From Limnohabitans sp. Rim8 (GTDB taxonomy: Bacteria; Pseudomonadota; Gammaproteobacteria; Burkholderiales; Burkholderiaceae_C), in contig NZ_CAMDLM010000034.1 of assembly GCF_945901735.1 (NCBI RefSeq), positions 1 through 34,636 on the forward strand: a DNA stretch of 34,636 bases. The letters are read 5' to 3'. Position 1 is the first letter of the stretch. Each line of letters opens with the position of its first letter. Shown here one piece after another: positions 23,548 through 31,951 of this stretch. The translations under genes and the position numbers were made by a program. The notes beneath the pieces are model-generated. The model was not told the origin of the DNA, did no database searches, and worked only from the letters and a program-made list of their open reading frames with translations.

Positions 23548-24609
23548 TTACACCGTGGCAATCGGTGTGGCCGGTGAGCCAATGGCACCGGGCAGGCGCA
23601 AGGGCGGGGCGGTGAGCAAAAAGCGGCTTCGGCCGTTTTGGCGCAGCCAGTCGGCCAAGGGGGTCAAGTGCCAGATTTCGCCCAGGTGCACGCCCAGCTT
23701 GAACAAACAATGCTCGTGCAAGGGCAAAGCCGCGCAGCTGCCGGGGCGGGGCGAGGCGGGCAAACCTTCCACCGCGTAGTTGTCGGCGATCAGGGCCACC
23801 AAGCCCGAATCGGTGATCCATTGCAGCAGCCGCTCGTCGCGCCCCTCCAGCACGGCGCAAGCGTTTTCTACCGCGTGCGGGTCGGGTTGTTTGTTCATCT
23901 CCAGCAGCATCTGCGCAAAACCGGTGTGCAGGCACACCATGTCGCCAGGCTCTACCACTACCTTGTCCTTGCGCAGGATGTCCATCAGCAGGTCGTAGCC
24001 CACCCGCACCCGCTCACGGCCCAGATGCGCATGCAGGTCGATCATCACCGCACGGCCCTGCACGCAGCGCTCGGACATTTTTTCGATGCCCAGCGCCTTG
24101 GCCGACGACGTCGACTCCCGGGCGATCTCGGGAAAGCCAAAAATGCCAGCGCCCTCGCTGCCGCTCGGGCCCACCACATCGGTGCCTGCGCGATAGCCGT
24201 TGTAATACACCGGCTCGGGCACGCCGTCGCCGTTGGCGTCGAACATTGAGCCCACGTGGGCCAGGCTGTCCCACTGGGTGCTGTACTGCAAATGCATGAT
24301 CACCAAGTCGTCGCACACCACGTCGGTGCAAACCGGGTCGTCGCACCACAGCTGGTAATTCATGTTGGGTTTGCCCTCGCGCACCGTCGGGCGCAGCACC
24401 GGCGGCTGACGCCTGGGGTTGAGCACGTTGCCGCCCGGAAAATCCAGCGGCAGGCTCAGGTTGAAGGTCTGCCCGGTGCGCACCTCGTGCATGCCCTGCA
24501 GCACTTTCTCGGGTGTCAAGAGGTTCATGCGACCGCATTGGTCGTCGGGCCCAAAGTCGCCCCAGTTGGAGCCAGGGGGGCGCTGTTTCCAGCGGGGGGA
24601 AGAAGACAT
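23548..24609 (-). CDS. Cyclase family protein (putative metal-dependent hydrolase)
   Basis: This 353-residue protein belongs to the cyclase/kynurenine-formamidase-like superfamily, which hydrolyses amides or lactones at a metal centre. Recognised features are NWGDFGPDDQCGRMNLLTPE near the N-terminus, QWDSLAHVGSMFDANGDGVP in the middle (the place of the usual H-x-G-T-H-x-D motif) and GDMVCLHTGFAQMLLEMNKQ, followed by PLHEHCLFKLGVHLGEIWHL. The motif is altered relative to classical formamidase, as in other members of this subgroup. The ATG at 24609 is chosen because AAAGGAG stands just upstream and the family N-terminus follows; the frame upstream is repeat DNA. Confidence 0.88.
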   Translation of the reverse strand: MSSSPRWKQRPPGSNWGDFGPDDQCGRMNLLTPEKVLQGMHEVRTGQTFNLSLPLDFPGGNVLNPRRQPPVLRPTVREGKPNMNYQLWCDDPVCTDVVCDDLVIMHLQYSTQWDSLAHVGSMFDANGDGVPEPVYYNGYRAGTDVVGPSGSEGAGIFGFPEIARESTSSAKALGIEKMSERCVQGRAVMIDLHAHLGRERVRVGYDLLMDILRKDKVVVEPGDMVCLHTGFAQMLLEMNKQPDPHAVENACAVLEGRDERLLQWITDSGLVALIADNYAVEGLPASPRPGSCAALPLHEHCLFKLGVHLGEIWHLTPLADWLRQNGRSRFLLTAPPLRLPGAIGSPATPIATV

Positions 24610-24960
24610 GCAGGACTCCTTTGATGACGGCCCAAGCGCAAAACGCGTGCCACGCATCTTGTGCGCTGAGACGACAGACCGGCTGTCACCAAACGGACTG
24701 AGTGCTGTCATGCTCATTCGCCTCTTCATGTCGAAATGTCGCTTCGCGAAGGGATGGCTGTCGGTCTTTGTAGGTCGCTTCGCGAAGGGATGGCTGTCGG
24801 TCTTTGTAGGTCGGTGCCTTCAGGTCCGACGTTGTGCGCCACCGCCCTTTGAAAATGTCGCTGCGCGAACAGATGGCATGTCGGCATAAAGGCCCGACCT
24901 ACGAGGGATGACCGACCTTCGCACCCTGCATTCAAACCTCAGAGGGCTGGAGCCATGGGT
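24610..24960. repeat. Gene-free region with tandem 36-base repeats and REP-like palindromes
   Basis: Two exact 36-base copies (24738-24773 and 24774-24809) contain the palindrome CTTCGCGAAG and end with CGGTCTTTGTAG. A degenerate third copy (GTCGCTGCGCGAA...) is at 24857-24877. REP-like hairpins lie at 24806-24830 (GTAGGTCGG ... GGTCCGAC) and 24877-24902 (ATGTCGG ... CCCGACCTAC). These share GTAGGTCGG/CCGACCTAC ends with the element at 27407-27482. No coding gene is seen. Confidence 0.75.
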
Positions 24961-25851
24961 TCAGGGACTGGCCTGGCCCCGAAACTCGCGCCACAGCAAA
25001 TACAGGCCGCTGGCCACCACCACAGCGGCGCCGAGCACCACGGCCAGGTCAGGCACCTGGCCAAACACCAGCCAGCCGAGCAGTGTCATGTAAATGATCT
25101 GCTGGTACAAAAACGGGCCCAACACCGCCGCCGACGCATAGCGGTGTGCCACGGCCACAAAGTAGTGGCCAATGCCGCCGAACAAACCGGCCAGCGCCAT
25201 CACGAACCACTCGAGCAGCGTGGCCGGGTGTTGCCATTGCCACAGTGCAAAAGGCGTCAGCACCAAGGTGGCCACCACCGCCGAGGTCATTTGTGTGGTG
25301 GCCGGGTTTTCGCTGCTGGCCAGGTAGCGCGTCATCATGTTGAAGAGCGCATACAAAATGGCGTTGAGCGCCGACAGCAAGATCGCCGGGTGAAAGCCCT
25401 GGCTGCCCGGGCGGATGATGACCAGCACCCCCGCAAAGCCCACGGCAATCGCCAGCCAGCGTTTGGCGTCCAGCCGCTCGCCCAGCCACCAGGCCGAGAG
25501 CAAGGCGATCAAAATCGGCACGGAAAATTGCATGGCCCCGGTTTCCGCCAACTGCAAATACTGCAAGGCCCAGAAATTCAGCGCGGTCATGGACGCCAGC
25601 ATCAAGCCGCGCAGCAGCTGCAAACGGGGGTGCCGCCAGCGCAGCAAATCGCCTTGGACCGACGGCGCAAACACCGCGATGGAAAACAGCGAATGCGTGA
25701 GAAAGCGCATCCACACCACTTGCATCACCGGCAGGGTGATCACCAGCCACTTGGCCGAAGCGTCGAGCAGCGCAAACATCAAGGTGGTGACCGTCACCAG
25801 CGCAATGCCAATGCGGCGGTGCCGTGCGCTGTCGCTGAAAAGCTGGCTCAT
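24961..25851 (-). CDS. EamA/DMT family transporter
   Basis: This 296-residue protein has about 10 transmembrane segments in two EamA repeats, beginning IGIALVTVTTLMFALLDASA and KWLVITLPVMQVVWMRFLTH, with a second half containing GDLRR-like loops and ALFNMMTRYLASSENPATTQ. DMT permeases move amino acids, nucleotide sugars or other metabolites; the substrate is unknown. The short C-terminal end is positive (LYLLWREFRGQASP). The gene lies 24 bases downstream of the SDR gene in the same direction. Confidence 0.88.
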   Translation of the reverse strand: MSQLFSDSARHRRIGIALVTVTTLMFALLDASAKWLVITLPVMQVVWMRFLTHSLFSIAVFAPSVQGDLLRWRHPRLQLLRGLMLASMTALNFWALQYLQLAETGAMQFSVPILIALLSAWWLGERLDAKRWLAIAVGFAGVLVIIRPGSQGFHPAILLSALNAILYALFNMMTRYLASSENPATTQMTSAVVATLVLTPFALWQWQHPATLLEWFVMALAGLFGGIGHYFVAVAHRYASAAVLGPFLYQQIIYMTLLGWLVFGQVPDLAVVLGAAVVVASGLYLLWREFRGQASP

Positions 25852-25875
25852 GGGCTGGGTCAGATACCGCCGGGC

Positions 25876-26643
25876 TCAGCGTTTGGGCGGTGTCTCCAGA
25901 CCGCCCGTGTAAAAGCGGTTCAAGGTGGGGGAGATGATCAACTCGTTGATGCAGGTGCGGGTGGGCATCTGCGCCACAAACAAGATGGCCTGGCCCATGT
26001 CGTCGGCCTGCACCATCAGTTCGCGCTGCTCGGCAGACGGCGGCACAGGCCGTTTGTCCAGAATGGGCGTGGCCACTTCGCCGGGCAAAAGCGAGGTGGC
26101 GCGGATGCCGTGCGTGCATTCTTCCATGTTGATGGACTCGGTCAGGGCCAGCACGGCGCGCTTGGTGGCGTTGTAAGCCGGGCCGGTGAGCTTGGACGCA
26201 TATAGACCCGCCCAAGACGACACATTGATGATCAAGCCGCCTTGCTGCTGGCGCATGGCGGGCAGGATCGCGTGCACGCAATAAAACAGGCCCGACAGGT
26301 TGATGGCCACCACATCGTCCCAGGCTTCGGGCGTGACCACATCGAAATTGCGCTGCGTGGCATTGGTGCCTGCGCTGGTCACCAAGATGTCGATGCGGCC
26401 ATGTTGATCCAGAATCTGCTGCGCCGCCGCTTTGACGGCGTGCTTGTCGGCCACGTCCAGCAGCAAAGCCTCGGCACTGCCCAGGGCCTGCAGCGAGGCC
26501 AAAGCGCTGGCGTTGGTGGCAGCGTTGCGGCCCGAAATCACCACATGGGCGCCGGCTTGGGCCAGCGCCATCGCGCCCGCCAGACCGATGCCGCTGCCCC
26601 CGCCGGTGATCCAAGCAATTTGGCCTTTGAGGGATGTGGTCAT
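25876..26643 (-). CDS. SDR family oxidoreductase
   Basis: This 255-residue protein is a classical short-chain dehydrogenase/reductase. It has the cofactor motif TGGGSGIG near the N-terminus, the NAG-like SAGTN segment, the catalytic Ser in INVSSWAG and the Y-x3-K motif PAYNATK. It is likely NAD(P)-dependent with an unknown alcohol or ketone substrate. The ATG at 26643 is preferred; the open frame upstream to 27195 lacks family similarity and is antisense to another gene. An EamA transporter follows and may be co-transcribed. Confidence 0.92.
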   Translation of the reverse strand: MTTSLKGQIAWITGGGSGIGLAGAMALAQAGAHVVISGRNAATNASALASLQALGSAEALLLDVADKHAVKAAAQQILDQHGRIDILVTSAGTNATQRNFDVVTPEAWDDVVAINLSGLFYCVHAILPAMRQQQGGLIINVSSWAGLYASKLTGPAYNATKRAVLALTESINMEECTHGIRATSLLPGEVATPILDKRPVPPSAEQRELMVQADDMGQAILFVAQMPTRTCINELIISPTLNRFYTGGLETPPKR

Positions 26644-26884
26644 GGGGGGGCTCCTGTTGAAGTGATTGAGGGGGTGTGGCCGATGGGGCAGATGGGGTAA
26701 TTGAGGCCTGCAGTGCCTGTATTTAAGCAGCCTTTGCGCTCGGGCCTGCTGCTCAGGTGACAACCGGTGATCTGGCCAGCAGGACCCGTCGTGCTGCACA
26801 GGCGCACCATCGCGGCCAGTGGGTTCGTGCGGATGGGGGCATGCGGTTTGCGTATGATCCATGTTCCGAAAGGATGGAGAGAAC

Positions 26885-27337
26885 ATGAGTAACTTCGCAG
26901 CCCAGTTGAAAACCGAGATTTCACGCATCGCCAAAAAAGAAATGCGCGCGCAAGCGGCGGTGCTGAAAAAGGCCCAAGCCACCCACCGCGCCGAGATCGC
27001 CGATCTGAAAAGACGCATCGCCAGTCTGGAAGCCGTGGTGCGACGCCTGGGCAAAACCCCCGCGCTCGCCACTCCACCCGCCAAGCAAGAGGATGAGCCC
27101 CAGGGCTTGCGCTTTCGCGCCGATGGCTTTGCATCCTTGCGCAAAAAATTTGGTGTGTCGGCCGCGCAGATGGCCCTGTTGTTGGGCGTGTCCAACCAGT
27201 CGGTCTACCACTGGGAGACGGGCAAGTCCAAACCCCGCGCCGCGCAGCTCCAGGCCATCGCGGCCGTGCGCAAGCTGGGTAAAAAAGAGGTGGCGCAGCG
27301 CTTGGCGGCGCACGCTCAGGAACCAGCTCCAAAATAA
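26885..27337 (+). CDS. Coiled-coil / XRE-type helix-turn-helix protein
   Basis: This 150-residue protein has an N-terminal Ala/Lys/Arg-rich helical stretch (about 8-56, ISRIAKKEMRAQAAVLKKAQ and AEIADLKRRIASLEAVVRRL), a Pro-rich linker (57-75) and an XRE-type HTH (about 80-135, FGVSAAQMALLLGVSNQSVY with HWETGKSKPRAAQLQAI). It is probably a DNA-binding protein; the coiled coil could mediate oligomerisation. The start at 26885 follows GGAGAG. It stands alone, facing away from the SDR gene; a strong hairpin with a T-run follows. Confidence 0.8.
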   Translation: MSNFAAQLKTEISRIAKKEMRAQAAVLKKAQATHRAEIADLKRRIASLEAVVRRLGKTPALATPPAKQEDEPQGLRFRADGFASLRKKFGVSAAQMALLLGVSNQSVYHWETGKSKPRAAQLQAIAAVRKLGKKEVAQRLAAHAQEPAPK

Positions 27338-27406
27338 GGGGCTGAACGGGCAAGGGGGCCTAATCATCCGGCACGTTGAAGTTTGAATTTTCTTCACCGG
27401 TATCCA

Positions 27407-27490
27407 GTAGGTCGGTGGCTTTAGCCCTGACATTGAGGGTTTCGGAGTGGGCTGCATGTCGGGGCTAAAGCCACCGACCTACAATTTTTT
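27407..27490 (+). terminator. Long inverted repeat with T-run, REP-like and possible terminator
   Basis: A 27-base arm (27407-27433, starting GTAGGTCGGTGGC) pairs with 27456-27482 (ending GCCACCGACCTAC) with one mismatch around a 22-base loop. Six T residues follow (27485-27490), so on the plus strand it could end transcription of the HTH gene. Each arm also contains a smaller GTCGG/CCGAC-like hairpin, making it look like a pair of REP units (BIME). Related ends occur at 24806-24902. Confidence 0.7.
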
Positions 27491-27583
27491 GGACCATGGA
27501 AAACTTCTCTGTCCCGGATCAATAAGTTCAGCTGTGCGTTTGGCGGTCTGCATTCACTTTCTGGCCCCGAGCTGCGCGCGCTG

Positions 27584-28624
27584 TCAGTGACGCCCCTCAT
27601 TTTGGTTGTAGCGCATGATGCGCCCGTGACGGCCTTCCTTGTCGCGCTCGATGTCGTAGCAGTCGCCCGCAGGCCCCGTGCGCCGTGCCAGCAAGGGCGC
27701 CAAAAGGGCGTGGTCCTGCGCGTCCAGGCGCAAGGCCTCAATGTGTTGCGTGGCCGGCAGGTGGCGCGTTGAAGTGAAGCCCATGATGGCGCTGGCCACT
27801 TGTGGGCGGTCGATCACCCAGCGTGTGGCCACATCACCCAGGCCCACGCCATGGCGCGTGGCAATGGCCTGCAAGGCGTGCAGCAGTTCCTGAAAGAGGT
27901 CCCAGCCGCCGAAATCTTCGATGATCAGTTTGTACTTGGTGTGCGAACGGTTGGCCAGTGGCTCGGTGGGCTCGGCTTGGCCCAGCCAGGTGTCGCTGAG
28001 CAGGCCACCGGCCAAGGTGCCGTAGCACAGCAGTTGCACACCGCGCTCTTGGCACAGCGCGATCAGGCCCTGGTCGGGGCGGCTGTCCAGCAGGGAGTAC
28101 TGCACCTGCGTGCTGACCAGCGGGATGCCGGCGTCCAGGATTTCCCGGGTCAGGGCGGTGTTGAAGTTGGTCAGCCCCAGGTGCGCGATTTTGCCTTCGC
28201 GGCGCAGATCGCTCAGGATGCCCAGCGCTTGCACATAGCCCGGTTGGGCCAGGTTCCACCAGTGAAACTGCACCAGGTCGAGCTGCTCCACGCCCAGGCG
28301 TTCCAGCGAGCGGTCGATGATCCCGGTGAGGTAGGCGCGGTCGCATGAGGTCAGCCGGTCGTAGTCGGGCACGCATTTGGTGTGCACCTGAAGCCTGCGG
28401 GCCAGCTCCGGGTGCTCGCGCCGAAATCGGCCAATCAAGGCTTCCACGCCGATGTAGTGGTCGGCACAGTCAAACGTGGTCAGCCCGGCCTGCACGAAGG
28501 CGGCCATGTCTTGCACAGCTTGCGCCTGGTCGACATCGCCGTGGCCGCCGGCCAGGTGCCAGCAGCCTTTGATCAGTCGTGACGCGCGGTAAGCCGGTGC
28601 GAGCTCGGTGGTGGAAATGCTCAT
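27584..28624 (-). CDS. Aldo/keto reductase
   Basis: This 346-residue protein is an NADPH-dependent aldo/keto reductase. The four catalytic positions of the family are visible: Asp and Tyr in TFDCADHY, Lys in QVHTKCVP and His in LVQFHWWN. The C-terminal part retains the AKR barrel motifs NFNTALTREILDAGIPLVST, CYGTLAGGLLSD and a final QVASAIMGFTSTRHL. The substrate is unknown. It overlaps the preceding gene (ATGA at 28621-28624), placing it as the last gene of the TRAP operon. Confidence 0.9.
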   Translation of the reverse strand: MSISTTELAPAYRASRLIKGCWHLAGGHGDVDQAQAVQDMAAFVQAGLTTFDCADHYIGVEALIGRFRREHPELARRLQVHTKCVPDYDRLTSCDRAYLTGIIDRSLERLGVEQLDLVQFHWWNLAQPGYVQALGILSDLRREGKIAHLGLTNFNTALTREILDAGIPLVSTQVQYSLLDSRPDQGLIALCQERGVQLLCYGTLAGGLLSDTWLGQAEPTEPLANRSHTKYKLIIEDFGGWDLFQELLHALQAIATRHGVGLGDVATRWVIDRPQVASAIMGFTSTRHLPATQHIEALRLDAQDHALLAPLLARRTGPAGDCYDIERDKEGRHGRIMRYNQNEGRH

Positions 28625-28992
28625 GGTTTTTTGGAGGGGTCTTGTGGAGATGTGGCCAAAGGCTCTCCGGTGACGGCCGCGTGGCTGAACTGCCGTGTGC
28701 CGCAGCGCTTGATGACAAAGCGGGCCTTGCAATGGGGGTCGGGGCAGGCCACACGGGCGTCTGTGCTCATCCAGTCGTTGGGGTGGCAGGGGCGCTGCTT
28801 GGCGGGCAAGATGGGCAGCAGCGCCGCCAGGGTGTAGATGGACCAGCTTTGCCCTGACGGAAAATGCAGCTGCTCGCCGTGCAGCTCGAAGTGGTCTCCG
28901 GCTTTGGCCTTGCACCAGCAAGGACCATCGCCTTCCCACTCCACCCGCAGGTCGAACAATTCAAATGGGTCGTCGCCTGCGGGCTGGCTCAT
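28621..28992 (-). CDS. TIGR04076 family protein
   Basis: This 123-residue protein matches the TIGR04076 family of unknown function. Features are FDLRVEWEGDGPCWCKAKAG with DHFELHGEQLHFPSG, the stretch ALLPILPAKQRPCHPNDWMS and the Cys pair CPDPHCKARF. The Cys residues suggest metal binding. The start at 28992 overlaps the dctP stop and its own stop overlaps the AKR start, both as ATGA, so the three genes are translationally coupled. Confidence 0.88.
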   Translation of the reverse strand: MSQPAGDDPFELFDLRVEWEGDGPCWCKAKAGDHFELHGEQLHFPSGQSWSIYTLAALLPILPAKQRPCHPNDWMSTDARVACPDPHCKARFVIKRCGTRQFSHAAVTGEPLATSPQDPSKKP

Positions 28993-30029
28993 TTGCTCAC
29001 GCCCAACTCGCGCGACACGCTGGTGATGAGGCCACGGTATTCGTCCAGCGCTTGTTTGGCAGCGGGCGATTTCTTGCTCGCGTCGGCCAGCCATTCGTCC
29101 TGCACAAAAGCCAGCTTGCTGCGCAGCTCTTGCAACAGGGGGCCTTGCACGTCGGTGACCTTCACACCGGCGGCGGCCAACTGGCGGTCGGCGTCGTCTT
29201 CCTTGGCCTGCCAGACGGCGGCAAAGCGGCGCACCATGGCTTCACCCGAGAGCTTTTCGATCGCAGCGCGGTCGCGCGCCTCCAGTGCAGCCCACTTGGC
29301 GGCGTTCACCACCATGAACTGGCTGGAATGCGCAAAGCCACCCGGCACATAAGACGCCGTGGGCATGTGTTGGGTCATCTTGAAGGCCACCACGGTTTCC
29401 TTTTGCTGGAACATGCCTTGGATCACGCCCCGCGAAATTTGCTCGTAGGCTTCGGACAGTGGCGAGGAGATGGGCGTCATGCCCAGCGAGCGGGTGATCT
29501 TTTCGACCGTGGTGCCGGGCACACGGATCTTGATCCCGCTGACCGCGTTCATGGAGGTCAAGGCATTGGCCTTGGTGAACAGCTGGTAGGAGCCATTGGT
29601 CCACAGCCCGAGCAACACGGTGCCTTCGTGTTCGTTGGCTTGCGCAAAGTGTTTTTGGTAGGTGCGCCAGTAAGCCAGCGAGTTCACCACCGCGTGGTCG
29701 GTGGTGAAGGGCAGTTCGCCCATTTCGGTGAATTTGAAACGGTTGGGCGTGTAGGCGTGCACGCTGAACGCGATGTCGGCCACACCGTTCTTGACCAGAT
29801 CGAAGTGGGCTGGCGGCGCACCGAGTGCGGGCAGCACCTGGATCTTGACGCGGCCCTCGGTGGCTTTTTCAACATCGGCGGCCCAGGGCTGGACCATTTC
29901 GGTGACCACATGGTGCGTGGGTGGCAGCCAGTTGGAAAAGCGCCAAACGGTTTGGGCTTGCGCCGCGAGCGCGACACTGCCCAATACAGTGATCAGCAGG
30001 GACTGGCGCAGAAAACGGGGGGTGACCAT
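28989..30029 (-). CDS. dctP: TRAP transporter substrate-binding protein DctP
   Basis: This 346-residue periplasmic protein has a signal peptide (about 1-26, LLITVLGSVALAAQAQ) and the DctP fold: VWRFSNWLPPTHHVVTEMVQ, then FDLVKNGVADIAFSVHAYTP. The conserved Arg region SGIKIRVPGTTVEKITRSLG (about residues 170-190) normally binds the carboxylate of the substrate, so an organic acid is likely. The ATG at 30029 follows AAGGAG. It is part of the dctQ-dctM-dctP operon. Confidence 0.94.
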   Translation of the reverse strand: MVTPRFLRQSLLITVLGSVALAAQAQTVWRFSNWLPPTHHVVTEMVQPWAADVEKATEGRVKIQVLPALGAPPAHFDLVKNGVADIAFSVHAYTPNRFKFTEMGELPFTTDHAVVNSLAYWRTYQKHFAQANEHEGTVLLGLWTNGSYQLFTKANALTSMNAVSGIKIRVPGTTVEKITRSLGMTPISSPLSEAYEQISRGVIQGMFQQKETVVAFKMTQHMPTASYVPGGFAHSSQFMVVNAAKWAALEARDRAAIEKLSGEAMVRRFAAVWQAKEDDADRQLAAAGVKVTDVQGPLLQELRSKLAFVQDEWLADASKKSPAAKQALDEYRGLITSVSRELGVSK

Positions 30030-30097
30030 GGGAAAGCTCCTTGGGTTGAGGTGGACAAAAGGGAGAAGGATGCAGTGCAGAAGGATGCAGGGAGGGT

Positions 30098-31387
30098 TCA
30101 GGTGATGGAGGGCAGCCACAGGGCAATGGCCGGCACAGCCAGCAAGATGCCCAGGCGGATCACGTCGGCCGCCACAAAGGCGCTGGCCCCGCGAAACACC
30201 ACATTCAGCGGGACCGATGGAATCTGGCTGGCCATCATGTACACGTTCATGCCCACCGGCGGGGTGATCAGGGCGACTTCGATGAGGGTGACGATCAGCA
30301 CACCGAACCAGATCGGGTCGATGCCGTAGCTGACCACCAGGGGAAACACAATGGGCAGCGTCAGCAAAAGCATGGACATGCTTTCCAAAAAGCAGCCCAG
30401 CACCAGGTACATGCCACAAATGATGAGCAAAAATTGCATGGCCGACAGGTCCAGCCCCTGAAACACCCCGCCCAACCAAGGCGTGAAGCCCGAGATGGTG
30501 ATGTACTTGGACAGGACCAATGCGCCGATCAGGATGAAAAACAAACTGGTGGTGGTGACCGCGGTCTCACGCAGCACCTGCGCCAGCAGCTTGCGCGTCA
30601 GTCGCCCGCGTGCCATCACCATCGCGAAGGCGCCTGCCGTGCCAATGCCCGCCGCTTCGGTCGGGGTGAACCAGCCGCCATAAATCCCACCAATCACCAA
30701 GCCGAACAACAGGGCCACGCTGCCGATGCCGCGCAAGGAATGCCAGCGCTCTGTCCATGTGCTGCGCTCGCCGGCCGGACCCGATTCAGGGTGCCGCCAT
30801 GTGTACACCATGACCGCGCCCACATACAGCAAGGCCCCCAACAGGCCCGGCAGCACACCGGCAAGGAACAGCTTGCCGATGTCGGTCTGGGTCATGATGC
30901 CGTAGACCATCAGGGCCACGCTGGGCGGAATCATGATGCCCAAAGTCCCGGCCGACGCGATGCAACCGGTGGCCAGCGCATCGCTGTAGCCGTAGCGTTT
31001 CATCTCCGGGTAGGCCACACGCGTCATGGCGGCCGAAGTGGCCAGGCTGCTGCCGCAAATGGCCGCGAAACCCGCGCAGGCCAGCACGGTGGCAATCGCC
31101 AGACCGCCCCGCAGATGCCCCACAAACCGGTAAGTGGCCCGGTACAGCTCGCGCGAGATGTCGGCCTCGTTGATCAGGTTGCCCATCAGGATGAACAAAG
31201 GCACCACCGTGAGCGAATAGTTGTTGACGGTGCTGAAGGCGGTTTCACCCACCATGAACAAGGTGGGGCTCCAGCCCAGGACACTCAGGCACCCGACCAC
31301 GCCCGTCACCAACATGGCCACGGCAATGGGCACTTCCAAGGCAATCAAGGCCAGCATCACGGCCAAGGCAATCAAGGTGGCGCTCAT
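30098..31387 (-). CDS. dctM: TRAP transporter large permease DctM
   Basis: This 429-residue inner-membrane protein with about 12 hydrophobic segments is the large TRAP permease that couples Na+ (or H+) gradients to organic acid uptake. Family features include LALIALEVPIAVAMLVTGVV, ATVLACAGFAAICGSSLATS and GILIPPS-like GTLGIMIPPSVALMVYGIMT. The ATG at 31387 is preferred because it overlaps the dctQ stop as ATGA; the longer open frame is inside dctQ. A short 68-base gap separates it from dctP. Confidence 0.94.
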   Translation of the reverse strand: MSATLIALAVMLALIALEVPIAVAMLVTGVVGCLSVLGWSPTLFMVGETAFSTVNNYSLTVVPLFILMGNLINEADISRELYRATYRFVGHLRGGLAIATVLACAGFAAICGSSLATSAAMTRVAYPEMKRYGYSDALATGCIASAGTLGIMIPPSVALMVYGIMTQTDIGKLFLAGVLPGLLGALLYVGAVMVYTWRHPESGPAGERSTWTERWHSLRGIGSVALLFGLVIGGIYGGWFTPTEAAGIGTAGAFAMVMARGRLTRKLLAQVLRETAVTTTSLFFILIGALVLSKYITISGFTPWLGGVFQGLDLSAMQFLLIICGMYLVLGCFLESMSMLLLTLPIVFPLVVSYGIDPIWFGVLIVTLIEVALITPPVGMNVYMMASQIPSVPLNVVFRGASAFVAADVIRLGILLAVPAIALWLPSIT

Positions 31388-31881
31388 GCAGCTGCCCCGA
31401 CACGGCGCTTGGACCACAAGGCCATCAGCGCAGAAAACGCCATGCTCAAGGCCCCAAAACCTGCCACCCAAGACAAGGGCACTTCGATGTAGGGCGCCCG
31501 GTCTCCAGCTGCGCCGACCCGCAGCATGTATTGAAAAAGTGCCCAGGCCAGATAGGCCAAGGCCAAGCAGGACAAGATTTTGCGCAGTTCGCGCAGCGCA
31601 AGCGCCAAGCCTTTAGGCGCAGTTCGCCACATTTGCAAAATACCAGCGCGCACATGATCGTCTTGGGCGGTCACCAGCGGCAAGGTGGCGTACACCAGCA
31701 AACCCATCAGCAAGGCCGTCAACTCATAAGCCCCGGTGATCGGTCGGCCTGCGATGCGCAGCACCACATCCAGAAAGGCCACGGCGGCCATGGCTGCGAG
31801 CACCCATGAGGCCATATGGACAAACCACAAAGCGGGTCGCGGCGCTGCTGCCTGCAGGGGGGTGGATGGGTCTGATTTCAT
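31384..31881 (-). CDS. dctQ: TRAP transporter small permease DctQ
   Basis: This 165-residue membrane protein with four hydrophobic segments fits the small TRAP permease. It contains ASWVLAAMAAVAFLDVVLRI and GRPITGAYELTALLMGLLVY, followed by ATLPLVTAQDDHVRAGILQM, a typical DctQ pattern. It is the first gene of the operon; the promoter at 31904-31933 and the palindrome at 31891-31908 lie just upstream. Confidence 0.92.
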   Translation of the reverse strand: MKSDPSTPLQAAAPRPALWFVHMASWVLAAMAAVAFLDVVLRIAGRPITGAYELTALLMGLLVYATLPLVTAQDDHVRAGILQMWRTAPKGLALALRELRKILSCLALAYLAWALFQYMLRVGAAGDRAPYIEVPLSWVAGFGALSMAFSALMALWSKRRVGAAA

Positions 31882-31890
31882 GCGCTCACC

Positions 31891-31933
31891 ATAATGTGAT
31901 CACATAATACGGCATGCCTCTTGAATAAAGCAA
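31891..31933 (-). promoter_or_regulatory. dctQ promoter with overlapping palindromic operator
   Basis: On the minus strand TTGCTT (31928-31933) and TATTAT (31904-31909) are 18 bases apart. The palindrome ATGTGATCACAT (31894-31905), extended imperfectly to 31891-31908, overlaps the -10 element. It is the likely operator of the divergent GntR regulator, though the family cannot be assigned from the site alone. Confidence 0.65.
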
Positions 31934-31951
31934 GCGTGGATATACTGCCCC

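Noticed and set aside
24610..24729. Upstream extension of the cyclase-family frame to 24729
   Set aside because: The added residues resemble no family, and the ATG at 24609 has an AAAGGAG ribosome-binding site and the family N-terminus.
24738..24809. Two 36-base direct repeats as a CRISPR array
   Set aside because: The copies are directly tandem without spacers, and no cas gene is near.
25876..27195. SDR frame extended upstream to 439 codons
   Set aside because: The extension is antisense to the HTH gene and lacks SDR similarity. The SDR protein starts naturally at 26643.
28989..30479. DctP frame extended upstream to 496 codons
   Set aside because: The extension is an out-of-frame reading of dctM. 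The ATG at 30029 has a good ribosome-binding site and a signal peptide.
31894..31905. ATGTGATCACAT as a CRP binding site
   Set aside because: CRP sites need TGTGA and TCACA separated by six bases. Here the halves are adjacent, so a GntR-type operator is more likely.
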